Source: Methylobacterium amylolyticum (GTDB lineage: Bacteria; Pseudomonadota; Alphaproteobacteria; Rhizobiales; Beijerinckiaceae). Taken from it: a DNA stretch of 59,916 bases. The stretch covers positions 1 to 59,916 of the forward strand of contig NZ_JAUYZI010000039.1 of the NCBI RefSeq assembly GCF_030700245.1, given 5' to 3'. Of the stretch, positions 35,347 through 44,664 are shown piece after piece. Position 1 is the stretch's first letter; the number at the start of each line of letters is the position of its first letter. The position numbers and the translations under genes are program-made. The notes beneath the pieces were generated by a model, which was not told the DNA's origin, did no database searches, and was given only the letters and a program-made list of their open reading frames with translations.

Positions 35347-37020
35347 TCACACCTCCACCACCTGCACGTGGCAGGCGGGCTTCTTGCCCCAGACCTCGTT
35401 GACGGCCTGACGCACGGCGCGGTCCACGCTCTTCTCGACGCCCTCCGAGTCCTTCAGCTTGCCCCGCGACAGGCCGGACAGGGTGCGCGAGACCGCCTCG
35501 ACCACCACGTCGATCAGCCCCTCGCCGGAGCGGCCGCGGTTGGGCAGGCCGATGATGTCCACCGCCGGCTCGCCCAGCACCACCCCGTCCTCGTCGATCG
35601 CGATCGCCACCGAAACGAGGCCGGCCTGCGAGAGCTTGCGCCGCTCGGGGATCGCCCGGTCCTTATCGTCGATCAGCACGTTGCCGTCCTTGAACAGGCG
35701 GCCGGCCTTCACGTGATCGACCACCTCGGGCTTGCCGGGGCTCAGGCGGACGACGCTGCCGTTGCGCGCCTTGACGACGTTCTGCACGCCCTGAGCCCGG
35801 GCGAAGCGCGCGTGCTCGTCGAGGTGCAGCGCCTCGCCGTGGACCGGGATCGCCGTGCCGGGCCGGGTCCAGCGGTACATCTCGACCATCTCGTCCCGGC
35901 GCGGGTGGCCCGAGACGTGGACCAAAGCGGTCCGGTCGGTGACGACCTCCACGCCCTGCTCGATCAGGTCGTTGATGATCGCGCCCACATCCCGCTCGTT
36001 GCCGGGGATGGCGCGCGAGGAGAAGATCACCCGGTCGCCGTCGGCGAGCGCGATGTCCGGGTGGTCGCGGCGCGACACCCGGGCGAGCGCGGCGCGGGGC
36101 TCGCCCTGCGATCCGGTGAGCAGCGCCACCACCCGGTCGCGGGGAATGTTCTTCCACGAATCGGCGCGGCGGAACTCGGGCAGGCCGTCGAGGTAGCCGC
36201 ACTCGCGGGCCACGTCGATCACCCGGTCCATGGCGCGGCCGACCGCGATCACCTCGCGCCCGCAAGCCTGCGCCGCCTCGGCCACCGCGCGGATGCGGGC
36301 GACGTTCGAGGCGAAGGTGGTCACCGCCACGCGGTGCGGCGCCTCGGCGATCAGGGTCTTCAGCGTCGCCGCGACCTCGCGCTCGCTCGGCGAGAAGCCC
36401 TCGCGCACGACGTTGGTGGAATCGCAGACGAGCGCCAGGATGCCCTCGTCGCCGAGCGCCGTGAACGCCTCAGGCGAGGTCACGTCGCCCGCCACCGGCG
36501 TCGGATCGATCTTCCAGTCGCCGGTGTGGACGACGAGGCCGGCCGCGGTGCGGATGGCGATCGCGTTCGACTCGGGGATCGAGTGCGAGACGGGCACGAA
36601 CTCCACCTCGAACGGACCCACCGTCAGCCGCCGCCCGGGCTTGATCTCGCGCAGGTCGACCTTCGGCGCGCCGGGCTCGGAGAGGCGGCGCGTCTCCAGC
36701 AGGTTCTTGGCGAAGCGCGTCGCGTAGACCGGCACCTTCAGGCGCGGCCACAGCTCTGAGATCGCGCCGATATGGTCCTCGTGTGCGTGGGTGATGAAGA
36801 TCCCCAGCAGGTCCTTGCGCCGCTGCTCGATGAAGGTGAGATCGGGGAACATCAGGTCGATGCCAGGCATCGCCTCCTCGCCCGCGAAGCCCATCCCGCA
36901 ATCGACCATGATCCACTTGCGGCCCTTCTCCGGGCCGAACCCGTAGAGCCCTGCATTCATCCCGATCTCGCCCACGCCGCCGAGCGGCAGGAAGACCAGC
37001 TCCTCCTGACCCATCACCAT
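35347..37020 (-). CDS. rnj: Ribonuclease J
   Basis: Metallo-beta-lactamase/beta-CASP ribonuclease with 5'-exonuclease and endonuclease activity, used in rRNA maturation and mRNA decay in alphaproteobacteria. 557 residues. It opens LVFLPLGGVGEIGMNAGLYG; the zinc motif is ITHAHEDHIGAI, with VSHSIPESNAI, VVHTGDWKID and LVCDSTN following. The beta-CASP region has LLTGSQGEPRAALARVSRRDH and HVSGHPRRDEM; HGEALHLDEHARFA carries the late motif. An ATG two codons in (MGQEE) is an alternative start. It follows birA by 18 bp. Confidence 0.95.
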   Translation of the reverse strand: MVMGQEELVFLPLGGVGEIGMNAGLYGFGPEKGRKWIMVDCGMGFAGEEAMPGIDLMFPDLTFIEQRRKDLLGIFITHAHEDHIGAISELWPRLKVPVYATRFAKNLLETRRLSEPGAPKVDLREIKPGRRLTVGPFEVEFVPVSHSIPESNAIAIRTAAGLVVHTGDWKIDPTPVAGDVTSPEAFTALGDEGILALVCDSTNVVREGFSPSEREVAATLKTLIAEAPHRVAVTTFASNVARIRAVAEAAQACGREVIAVGRAMDRVIDVARECGYLDGLPEFRRADSWKNIPRDRVVALLTGSQGEPRAALARVSRRDHPDIALADGDRVIFSSRAIPGNERDVGAIINDLIEQGVEVVTDRTALVHVSGHPRRDEMVEMYRWTRPGTAIPVHGEALHLDEHARFARAQGVQNVVKARNGSVVRLSPGKPEVVDHVKAGRLFKDGNVLIDDKDRAIPERRKLSQAGLVSVAIAIDEDGVVLGEPAVDIIGLPNRGRSGEGLIDVVVEAVSRTLSGLSRGKLKDSEGVEKSVDRAVRQAVNEVWGKKPACHVQVVEV

Positions 37021-37038
37021 CTCTATCGTCGTCCAACA

Positions 37039-37914
37039 TCACGCCGCCGTCGCGGCCGTTCCAAAATGCACTTCGCCGGCGGTCACGATGCGCCGGCTAT
37101 CGTCGGGGCCGAGGATCACGAGCCGCCCCCCCTCGTCGATCGTCTCGAACAGACCCCGCAGGATCTGCCCGCCGCTCGTCACCGCGATCTCGGACCCGAG
37201 ACCCGCGGCCCGCGCGAGCCAGCGCGCGCGCACGAGCGAGAAATTCCGTCCCCCGTCCCAGGCGCGCGCCTGCGCGGCCAGATGGTCGGAGAGGTGCTCC
37301 AGTAGCGTCTCCGCGCCGCCCGCGTAACCCATCGCGGCGAGGCATGTGGGCTGCGGCTTGGCCGGCAAGCCCTCGGGGGCCGCCGCGACGTTGACGCCGA
37401 AGCCGATGACCACCGCGCGCCGCCCGCCCGGAAGCGTCTCGGCCTCCAGCAGCAGCCCGGCGAGCTTGCCGTGACCGAGCAGCACGTCGTTCGGCCACTT
37501 CAGCCGCACAGATCGTGCGGGATCCGCTCCATCCCAGTCCGGCAGGGTGCCGCAGGCGGCTTCGATCGCGCCGACCAGAGCGAGGCCCGCCACGAAGCCG
37601 AGTTCGGCGAGATGCTCCGGCGCGACCCGCGGCACCGGCCACAGCACGCTCGCCGCGAGGTTGCCGGGGAGCGAGGCCCAGGCGTTCCCGCGCCGGCCGC
37701 GTCCCGCCTCCTGGCTGCGGGTCACGACCCAGAGCGGGCCGGCCTCGCCGGCGCGCGCCCGCTCCAGCGCTTCCGTGTTGGTGGAGCCGAGGCGGTCGTG
37801 GACGTGGAGGCGATGCCCCCCTGCCCGCGCCGCCTCGCCGAGGCGGTACGCCGACGGTCCCCGCTGTGCCGTGCCCTCTTGCGCCGAACCGGCAGCCACG
37901 TCGGCGGAGAGCAC
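37039..37914 (-). CDS. birA: Biotin--[acetyl-CoA-carboxylase] ligase (monofunctional BirA)
   Basis: Activates biotin as biotinyl-AMP and attaches it to carboxylase carrier domains. 291 residues. Catalytic features: DRLGSTNTEALERA, biotinyl-AMP loop EAGRGRRGNAWASLPGNLAAS, LKWPNDVLLGHGKLAGLLLE, and VVIGFGVNVA. There is no N-terminal DNA-binding domain, so it does not repress biotin genes. GTG start one base after the nuoN stop, implying co-translation with complex I genes, a common alphaproteobacterial arrangement. Confidence 0.93.
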   Translation of the reverse strand: MLSADVAAGSAQEGTAQRGPSAYRLGEAARAGGHRLHVHDRLGSTNTEALERARAGEAGPLWVVTRSQEAGRGRRGNAWASLPGNLAASVLWPVPRVAPEHLAELGFVAGLALVGAIEAACGTLPDWDGADPARSVRLKWPNDVLLGHGKLAGLLLEAETLPGGRRAVVIGFGVNVAAAPEGLPAKPQPTCLAAMGYAGGAETLLEHLSDHLAAQARAWDGGRNFSLVRARWLARAAGLGSEIAVTSGGQILRGLFETIDEGGRLVILGPDDSRRIVTAGEVHFGTAATAA

Positions 37915-37915
37915 T

Positions 37916-39361
37916 CTAGAACAGCGACTTGGCCGCCCGGCCTGCCACGCCGACGAGCGGCCCCGGCACCAGGAAGAACAGCATCACCACGACGCTCGAC
38001 AGGGCGAGCACCACGCGCAGGCCCGGCGCCATCGCCTCGTAGGGCTCCTTCGCCTCGTCGAAGTACATGATCTTGACGATGCGCAGGTAATAGAAAGCGC
38101 CGACCACGCTGGTGACCACGCCGATCACCGCCAGCGTCACCAGCCCCGCCTTGATGGCGGCTGCGAACACGTAGAACTTGGCGAAGAAGCCCGCCAGCGG
38201 CGGGATGCCGGCCAGCGAGAACATCATCATCGCGAGGCAGAAGGCGAGCCACGGATGGGTGCGCGACAGCCCTGACAGGTCGTCGATCGACTCGAACATC
38301 ACGTCGCGGCGGCGCAGGGACAGGATGATCGCGAAGGCGCCGAGCGTCATCGCGAGATAGATCACCATGTAGATGACCAGCCCGCTGATCCCCTGCTCGG
38401 TGCCGGCGGCGAGCCCGATCAGGGCGTAGCCGATGTTGGCGATCGAGGAATAGGCCATCAGGCGCTTGATCGAACGCTGGCCGATGGCCGCGAACGAGCC
38501 GAGCGCCATGGAGGCGATCGCCACGAAGATGAAGATCTGCTGCCAGATCGCGGTTACGTCCGGCAGCGCGCCGATGAACACCCGCACGGTCATCGAGACC
38601 GCCGCCATCTTCGGCGCCGAGGCGAAGAAGGCGGTGACCGGTGTCGGCGAGCCCTCGTAGACGTCCGGCGTCCACATGTGGAACGGCACCGCCGCCAGCT
38701 TGAAGCATACGCCGGCCGCGACGAACACGATTCCGAGCATGGCGCCGAAGCCCGCGTTCTCGTTCAGCGCCGAGACGATGCCGGGGAACGAGACGGTGCC
38801 GGTGAAGCCGTACAGCAGCGAGGCGCCGTAGAGCAGCATGCCCGACGAGAGGGCGCCGAGCACGAAGTACTTCAGCCCCGCCTCGGTCGACTTCACGTCG
38901 TCGCGGTGGATCGCGGCGATGACGTAGGCGGCGAGCGATTGCAGCTCCAGCCCGAGATAGAGGGCGATCAGGTCGTTGGCCGAGACCATCACCATCATGC
39001 CGATGGTGCACAGCACGATCAGCACAGGGAACTCGAAGCGCTCGATGCGCTCGCGGCGGAAGTAGTCGTGGGCGAGCAGGATCGTCGCCGAGGAGCCCAG
39101 CAGCACCAGCGTCTTCATCACCTTTGCGAAGGTGTCGGAGACGAAGGCGCCGGACAGGGTGGTGATCCGCCCCTGCGTGGGCTGGGACAGGACGACGGAC
39201 AGGGCGACGAGGAGCAGCACCAGCGCGCCGATGCTGACGCTCTCGGCGGAGCGCTCGCCGCGCCACGCGCCGTAGAGGATCAGGAGCATCACGCCGACCC
39301 CGAGGATGATCTCGGGCATCAGCGGGGCGAGCGAGGGTAGGACGGAGTGAACGGTCGGCAT
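37916..39361 (-). CDS. nuoN: NADH-quinone oxidoreductase subunit N
   Basis: Antiporter-like proton-pumping subunit of complex I, 481 residues, about 14 membrane helices. Motifs: SANDLIALYLGLELQSLAAYV, STEAGLKYFVLGALSSGMLLYG (with the key Lys), KLAAVPFHMWTPDVYEGSPTPVTAFF and RLMAYSSIANIGYALIG. Start MPTVHSVLPSLAPLMPE; last nuo gene, 8 bp after nuoM. Confidence 0.96.
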   Translation of the reverse strand: MPTVHSVLPSLAPLMPEIILGVGVMLLILYGAWRGERSAESVSIGALVLLLVALSVVLSQPTQGRITTLSGAFVSDTFAKVMKTLVLLGSSATILLAHDYFRRERIERFEFPVLIVLCTIGMMVMVSANDLIALYLGLELQSLAAYVIAAIHRDDVKSTEAGLKYFVLGALSSGMLLYGASLLYGFTGTVSFPGIVSALNENAGFGAMLGIVFVAAGVCFKLAAVPFHMWTPDVYEGSPTPVTAFFASAPKMAAVSMTVRVFIGALPDVTAIWQQIFIFVAIASMALGSFAAIGQRSIKRLMAYSSIANIGYALIGLAAGTEQGISGLVIYMVIYLAMTLGAFAIILSLRRRDVMFESIDDLSGLSRTHPWLAFCLAMMMFSLAGIPPLAGFFAKFYVFAAAIKAGLVTLAVIGVVTSVVGAFYYLRIVKIMYFDEAKEPYEAMAPGLRVVLALSSVVVMLFFLVPGPLVGVAGRAAKSLF

Positions 39362-39369
39362 CGGGCGGC

Positions 39370-40890
39370 TCAGCGCGGGACCGGCAGCGCGGCCGCCGCG
39401 GTCTGGGTGTTGGACAGGGCCGCCTTCATGCTCACCATCAGCGCGTCGGTAGACGGAGCGAATGTGTCGAGAATCGGTCCCGGGTGCACGCCGTAGTAGA
39501 TGATCAGCGCGACCAACGGTCCGAGCATCAGCATCTCGCGGGTGTCCAGATCCTTGATGTTCCGAAGGCTCGGCTTCTCCAGCTTGCCGAACACCACACG
39601 GGCGTAGACCCACAGGGCGTAGCAGGCCGACAGGATGATGCCGAAGACGGCGAAGAACGCGACGTGGGGGTTGGCCTTGAACGCGCCGACCATCGCGAGG
39701 AACTCGCCGATGAACCCGGACGTGCCGGGCAGGCCGACGTTGGCCATGGTGAATACCATCATCGCGACGGCGTAGAGCGGCATGCGCTTCACCAGCCCGC
39801 CGTAGGCGGCGATCTCGCGGGTATGCATCCGGTCATAGAGCACGCCGACGCTGAGGAAGAGCGCGCTCGACACCAGCCCGTGTGAGATCATCAGGAACCA
39901 CGCGCCCTGGATGCCCTGCTCGGTCATGGTGAACAGGCCGAGCGTGACGAAGCCCATGTGGGCGACCGAGGAGTAGGCCACGAGCTTCTTGATGTCGGTC
40001 TGCATCATCGCCGCCACCGAGGCGAAGATGATGGCGCAGATGGCCAGCGCGAACACCAGCGGCGCGAACTCGCGGCAGGCCAGCGGCAGCATCGACAACG
40101 AGATCCGGATGAAGCCGTAGCCGCCCATCTTCAGGAGCACGCCCGCCAGGATCACCGAGCCGGCGGTGGGCGCCTCGACGTGGGCGTCCAGGAGCCACGT
40201 GTGCAGTGGCCATTTCGGGAGTTTCACCGCGAAGGCCGCGAAGAACGCAAGCCACAGCCACGTCTGCATGTGGGCGGGGAAGCGGTGCTGCAGCAACTGC
40301 GGGATGTCGGTGGTGCCGGCCTCCCAGTACATGGCGATGACGCCGAGCAGCATCAGCACCGAGCCGAACAGGGTGAAGAAGAAGAACTTGAACGTCGCGT
40401 AGATCCGCCCCTTCGAACCCCAGATGCCCACGATGAGGAACATCGGGATCAGGGTGCCCTCGAAGAAAAGGTACAGCACGACGAGATCGAGCGAGACGAA
40501 CACGCCGATCATCATCGTCTCGAGGACGAGGAACGCGACGAAGTACTCCTTCAACCGGGTCTGGATGCCGACCCAGGAGGCGCCGATGCAGATCGGCATG
40601 AGGAGGGTGGTGAGCAGGACGAGCGGCATCGAGAAGCCGTCCACGCCGAGCTTGAACCGGATGGTCTCGGTGAGCCACGGGTGGCTCTCGACGAGCTGGT
40701 AGGCCGCCGAGGTTGTGTCGTAGCGGCTCCACGCCACCAGCGAGAGCAGGAAGGTCACGACCGTGGTGGCCAGCGCCGCCCAGCGGCTGTTGCGGGCGAC
40801 CGTGGCCTCGTCGCCGTTCAGCGTCAGCAGAAAGGCCGCGCCGCACAGCGGGACGATCAACAGCCCGGAGAGGATGCCGAGCCCGAGCAT
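39370..40890 (-). CDS. nuoM: NADH-quinone oxidoreductase subunit M
   Basis: Antiporter-like proton-pumping subunit, 506 residues. LYLFFEGTLIPMFLIVGIWG, KFFFFTLFGSVLMLLG, VKLPKWPLHTWLLDAHVEAPT and KLVAYSSVAHMGFVTLG are diagnostic of NuoM and include the functional Glu and Lys residues. ATG overlaps the nuoL stop by one base (TGATG), so translation is coupled. Frames extending further upstream lie inside nuoL. Confidence 0.96.
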   Translation of the reverse strand: MLGLGILSGLLIVPLCGAAFLLTLNGDEATVARNSRWAALATTVVTFLLSLVAWSRYDTTSAAYQLVESHPWLTETIRFKLGVDGFSMPLVLLTTLLMPICIGASWVGIQTRLKEYFVAFLVLETMMIGVFVSLDLVVLYLFFEGTLIPMFLIVGIWGSKGRIYATFKFFFFTLFGSVLMLLGVIAMYWEAGTTDIPQLLQHRFPAHMQTWLWLAFFAAFAVKLPKWPLHTWLLDAHVEAPTAGSVILAGVLLKMGGYGFIRISLSMLPLACREFAPLVFALAICAIIFASVAAMMQTDIKKLVAYSSVAHMGFVTLGLFTMTEQGIQGAWFLMISHGLVSSALFLSVGVLYDRMHTREIAAYGGLVKRMPLYAVAMMVFTMANVGLPGTSGFIGEFLAMVGAFKANPHVAFFAVFGIILSACYALWVYARVVFGKLEKPSLRNIKDLDTREMLMLGPLVALIIYYGVHPGPILDTFAPSTDALMVSMKAALSNTQTAAAALPVPR

Positions 40891-43010
40891 CAGTGCGTTC
40901 CCTTCGGCAAGCCGGACATCATGTACCAACTGATCAGGCCCGCCACGCCGATGAGCATGACGAAGGCGTAGTGGTAGAGGTAGCCGGTCTGGAACCGGAC
41001 GGCGCCGCGGGCCACGTCGAGCACCCGCGAAGCGATGGCGTTGGGCCCGTAGCCATCGATGATCTTGATGTCGAGCGTCCGCCAGCAGAAGATGCCGAAG
41101 TCCTTTGTTGGACGGACGATGATCCGATCGTAGATCTCGTCGAAGTACCACTTGTTGAGCAGGAAGCGGTACAGCACCGGTTGCTGGGCAGCGAGCGCGC
41201 TCGGCAGTTCCGGACGCTTGATGTACATCCACCACGCGAGCACGAAGCCGAGGGTCAGCATCACCAGCGGGGAATAGGCCACGAGTGCCGGCACGTGGTG
41301 CATCTCGTGCATGATGTGGTTCTCAGGACCATGCGCCAGCGCGTGGCCCCAGAACGCCTCCATGCCCTCGCCGATGAAGCGGTCCTTGAAGATCAGGCCG
41401 GCGAACAGGGCGCCGAAGGCGAGGACCGCCAGCGGCAGGGTCATCACCAGCGGGCTCTCGTGCGGGGTGTGGTCGCCGTGGTGCCCGTGGCCGTGATGAT
41501 CGTCGGCCACCACGTCGCTCTTGTGCGCCGGCTCGAGGTCGTGGCCGCGGTCGTCGTGGGCGACGCCCTCGGTGTGGCCGGGGGGGCCGTCGGCCGCGTG
41601 CGCGGCCACGGAATGGGCCACCGCCGGCACGGCGTGGTGGGCGTCCTGATGCGCGTGGGCGGCGTGCGCGCCCCAGCGGGCCGGACCCTCGAAGGTCAGG
41701 AAGAACAGGCGCCAGGAGTAGAACGAGGTGAAGAACGCCGCGATCACCGTGCACAGGAAGGCGAGCGTGTGGCCCGGGCGGGTCGAGGCGTAGGCCGCCT
41801 CGATGATCGCGTCCTTCGAGTAGTACCCGGCGGTGAAGGGGAAGCCGATCAGCGCGAGAGAGCCGATCGCCATCATCGCGCAGGTGAAGGGAATGTAGGG
41901 GCGCAGGCCGCCCATGTTCCGCATGTCCTGCTCGTGGTGCATCGCGTGGATGACCGAGCCGGCGCCCAGGAACAGCAGCGCCTTGAAGAAGGCGTGGGTG
42001 AACAGGTGGAACACGCCGGTGGCGTAGGCGCCCACCCCGAGGCCGACGAACATGTAACCGAGCTGCGAGCAGGTCGAGTAGGCGATCACCCGCTTGATGT
42101 CGTTCTGCACGAGCCCGATCGTGGCCGCGAAGAACGAGGTGATGCCGCCGATCACCGTCACCACGATCAGGGCATTGGGGGCGACCTCGAACAGCGGCGA
42201 CAGGCGCGCCACCATGAACACGCCGGCGGTGACCATCGTCGCGGCATGGATCAGCGCCGAGACCGGGGTCGGGCCCTCCATCGCGTCCGGTAGCCACGTG
42301 TGCAGCAGGAACTGCGCCGACTTGCCCATCGCCCCCATGAACAGGAGCAGGCACGCCAGCGTCATGGCGTTCCAGTCGTAGCCGAGGAAGTGGAAGGTCA
42401 GCTTGCTGACCTCGTCGACCTTCGGGAAGATCCCGTCGAAGGCGACCGAGCCGAACAGGACGAAGACGAGGAAGATGCCGAGCGAGAAGCCGAAATCGCC
42501 GACGCGGTTGACGATGAACGCCTTCATCGCCGCGGCGTTGGCCGAGGGTTTCTCGTACCAGAAGCCGATCAGCAGGTAGCTCGCGAGGCCGACGCCTTCC
42601 CAGCCGAAGAACATCTGCACGAGGTTGTCGGCCGTCACCAGCATCAGCATGGCGAAGGTGAACAGCGACAGGTAGGCGAAGAACCGCGGCCGGTGCGGAT
42701 CCTCCTCCATGTAGCCGATCGAGTAGAGGTGCACGAGGGTCGAGACCGTGGTGACGACCACCAGCATCACCCGGGTCAGGGTGTCGACCTTGAAGGCCCA
42801 GTCGACCGTGAAGTCGCCGGCCGAGAACCAGTGCGCCACCTGCACCCGCTCGGCGTGGCCGCCGTCGAGAAATACGCCCCAGGCGATCAGCGCCGTGAAG
42901 GCGAGGAGCGAGGTGGTGATGTACTCGCAGGCCTTCGTCCCGATGAGCCGGCCGAACAGGCCGGCGATCAGGGCGCCGATGAGCGGGAAGAAGACGATCG
43001 CGTGATACAT
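40890..43010 (-). CDS. nuoL: NADH-quinone oxidoreductase subunit L (His-rich loop)
   Basis: Largest antiporter-like subunit, 706 residues, with the C-terminal lateral helix. Motifs: FFGWEGVGLASYLLIGFWYEK, GKSAQFLLHTWLPDAMEGPTPVSALIHAATMV, RVIAYSTCSQLGYMFVG, FFKALLFLGAGSVIHAMHHEQDMRNMGGL. Between about residues 440 and 518, in the loop before helix 13, lies an unusually His/Asp-rich segment (HAAHAHQDAHHAV, DDHHGHGHHGDHTPH) not needed for the fold. Next genes follow the standard order K-L-M-N. Confidence 0.96.
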   Translation of the reverse strand: MYHAIVFFPLIGALIAGLFGRLIGTKACEYITTSLLAFTALIAWGVFLDGGHAERVQVAHWFSAGDFTVDWAFKVDTLTRVMLVVVTTVSTLVHLYSIGYMEEDPHRPRFFAYLSLFTFAMLMLVTADNLVQMFFGWEGVGLASYLLIGFWYEKPSANAAAMKAFIVNRVGDFGFSLGIFLVFVLFGSVAFDGIFPKVDEVSKLTFHFLGYDWNAMTLACLLLFMGAMGKSAQFLLHTWLPDAMEGPTPVSALIHAATMVTAGVFMVARLSPLFEVAPNALIVVTVIGGITSFFAATIGLVQNDIKRVIAYSTCSQLGYMFVGLGVGAYATGVFHLFTHAFFKALLFLGAGSVIHAMHHEQDMRNMGGLRPYIPFTCAMMAIGSLALIGFPFTAGYYSKDAIIEAAYASTRPGHTLAFLCTVIAAFFTSFYSWRLFFLTFEGPARWGAHAAHAHQDAHHAVPAVAHSVAAHAADGPPGHTEGVAHDDRGHDLEPAHKSDVVADDHHGHGHHGDHTPHESPLVMTLPLAVLAFGALFAGLIFKDRFIGEGMEAFWGHALAHGPENHIMHEMHHVPALVAYSPLVMLTLGFVLAWWMYIKRPELPSALAAQQPVLYRFLLNKWYFDEIYDRIIVRPTKDFGIFCWRTLDIKIIDGYGPNAIASRVLDVARGAVRFQTGYLYHYAFVMLIGVAGLISWYMMSGLPKGTH

Positions 43011-43084
43011 CGTGCTCTTGCAGTCCGGCCTCGCGGGACGGCGTCGCCGCCCGCGCGTTCAGGGGAAGGGCGAAGCGGGACGCC

Positions 43085-43390
43085 TCAGCCCTTCATCATG
43101 CTCACGTCCTCGACCGCGATGGAGCCGCGGTTGCGGAAGAACACCACCAGGATCGCCAGCCCGATCGCCGACTCCGCCGCCGCGACGGTCAGCACGAACA
43201 GGGCGAAGACCTGACCGGTGATGTCGTTCAGATGCGTCGAGAAGGCGACGAGATTGATGTTGACCGCGAGCAGGATCAGCTCGACCGACATCAGGATGAC
43301 GATGATGTTCTTGCGATTGATGAAGATGCCGAGCACGCCGATCGTGAACAGGATCGCGGCGACCGTCAGGTAGTGGCTCAGGCCGATCAT
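43085..43390 (-). CDS. nuoK: NADH-quinone oxidoreductase subunit K
   Basis: Small proton-channel subunit, 101 residues, three membrane helices. Start MIGLSHYLTVAAILFTIGVLG is the family start; ILMSVELILLAVNINLVAF contains the conserved membrane Glu and QVFALFVLTVAAAESAIGLAI the second. Longer frame upstream is not conserved. nuoL follows after 74 bp. Confidence 0.96.
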   Translation of the reverse strand: MIGLSHYLTVAAILFTIGVLGIFINRKNIIVILMSVELILLAVNINLVAFSTHLNDITGQVFALFVLTVAAAESAIGLAILVVFFRNRGSIAVEDVSMMKG

Positions 43391-43412
43391 CGTTCGATTC
43401 CCCCCGCCCGCC

Positions 43413-44033
43413 TCAGACCTCGACGCCCTGCCGCGAGGGCACCTTGCGCGTCTCGACCGCCGCCTGCTGCGTGCGATTGTTCTGGACGGTGATGTTCTGG
43501 CGCTTGACACCCGGCCGGTCGCGCAGCGTCAGCACGATCGCGCCGATCATCGCCACGAGCAGGATCAGGCCGGCGATCTGGAAGAAGTAGGCGTATTCCG
43601 TGTAGATCACCCGGCCGAGCGCCTGGGCGTTGGTCAGGTTCTCGCCGGAGGCGACGTTGCCCAGCGGCGCCTGCACGAGGCCCGGGTCGATGCTCCACGT
43701 GCCCACCACCAGCAGCAGCTCGACGAGGAACACCGCGCCGATCAGGCCGCCGATCGGCAGGTAGTCCTGGAAGCCCTGGCGGAGCGCGGCGAAGTCCACG
43801 TCGAGCATCATCACCACGAACAGGAACAGCACCGCGACCGCGCCGACGTAGACGACCACGAGGATCATCGCGAGGAACTCGGCGCCCATCAGCACGAACA
43901 GCCCGGCCGCGTTGACGAAGGCCAAAATCAGGAAGAGCACCGAGGCGACGGGATTGCGCGCGGCGATCACCATGAAGCCCGAGGCCACAGCGAGGCTCGC
44001 GAACAGGTAGAAGAAGGCGGCTGCTGCGGTCAT
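43413..44033 (-). CDS. nuoJ: NADH-quinone oxidoreductase subunit J
   Basis: Membrane subunit of complex I, 206 residues, five membrane helices. FFYLFASLAVASGFMVIAARNPVASVLFLI and LVVVYVGAVAVLFLFVVMML (the conserved pi-bulge helix) identify it. I chose MTAAAAFFYLF; the 14 codons upstream are charged and unlike the family. The cytoplasmic tail is basic. A 117-bp gap separates it from nuoI and holds a possible internal promoter. Confidence 0.95.
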   Translation of the reverse strand: MTAAAAFFYLFASLAVASGFMVIAARNPVASVLFLILAFVNAAGLFVLMGAEFLAMILVVVYVGAVAVLFLFVVMMLDVDFAALRQGFQDYLPIGGLIGAVFLVELLLVVGTWSIDPGLVQAPLGNVASGENLTNAQALGRVIYTEYAYFFQIAGLILLVAMIGAIVLTLRDRPGVKRQNITVQNNRTQQAAVETRKVPSRQGVEV

Positions 44034-44104
44034 GCGGGGGTCGCGCTCGGCCGCTGACGCGGCCCCTTCTGTCACGGTGGCGTCGGGCCGCCGGAGCGGC
44101 CCCG

Positions 44105-44133
44105 TCTATAGAACCCGGCCGGTGGGGGCACAA
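44105..44133 (-). promoter_or_regulatory. Possible internal promoter before nuoJ
   Basis: On the minus strand TTGTGC (44133-44128) and TATAGA (44110-44105) are 17 bases apart in one of the few wide gaps of the operon. It could add expression to nuoJKLMN. Matches to consensus are partial (3/6 and 4/6). Confidence 0.3.
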
Positions 44134-44150
44134 CCGCGCCCCGGCCCGCC

Positions 44151-44639
44151 TCAGCGATAAGGCGCGTCCATCGCGATGTTGCGGGCGATCTCGCGCTCCC
44201 AGCGGTCGCCGTTCAGGAGCAGCTTCTGCTTGTCGTAGAGCAGCTCTTCCCGGGTTTCGGTCGAGAACTCGAAGTTCGGCCCCTCGACGATCGCGTCCAC
44301 GGGGCAGGCTTCCTGGCACATGCCGCAGTAGATGCACTTCACCATGTCGATGTCGTAGCGGGTGGTGCGCCGGGTACCGTCGTTGCGCCGGGGCCCCGCC
44401 TCGATGGTGATGGCCTGCGCCGGGCAGATCGCCTCGCAGAGCTTGCAGGCGATGCAGCGCTCCTCGCCGTTCGGGTAGCGGCGCAGGGCATGCTCGCCCC
44501 GGAAGCGGGGACCGCGGTGACCCATCTCGAACGGATAGTTGATCGTCGCCTTCGGCTTGAAGAAGTACCGCATGCCGAGGATCATCCCCGACACGAATTC
44601 TTTCAGGAGCAGGCTCCTGGCGATCTGATCGAGCTTCAT
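44151..44639 (-). CDS. nuoI: NADH-quinone oxidoreductase subunit I
   Basis: Peripheral-arm subunit carrying clusters N6a and N6b, 162 residues. Two ferredoxin motifs: CIACKLCEAICPAQAI and CIYCGMCQEACPVDAI. Other family features are YPFEMGHRGPRFRGEHALRRYPNGEERC and the C-terminal LLLNGDRWEREIARNI. ATG start MKLDQIARSLLLKEF, 25 bp after nuoH. Confidence 0.97.
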   Translation of the reverse strand: MKLDQIARSLLLKEFVSGMILGMRYFFKPKATINYPFEMGHRGPRFRGEHALRRYPNGEERCIACKLCEAICPAQAITIEAGPRRNDGTRRTTRYDIDMVKCIYCGMCQEACPVDAIVEGPNFEFSTETREELLYDKQKLLLNGDRWEREIARNIAMDAPYR

Positions 44640-44664
44640 GCTCCGATCTCCAAATCTCGTGACG

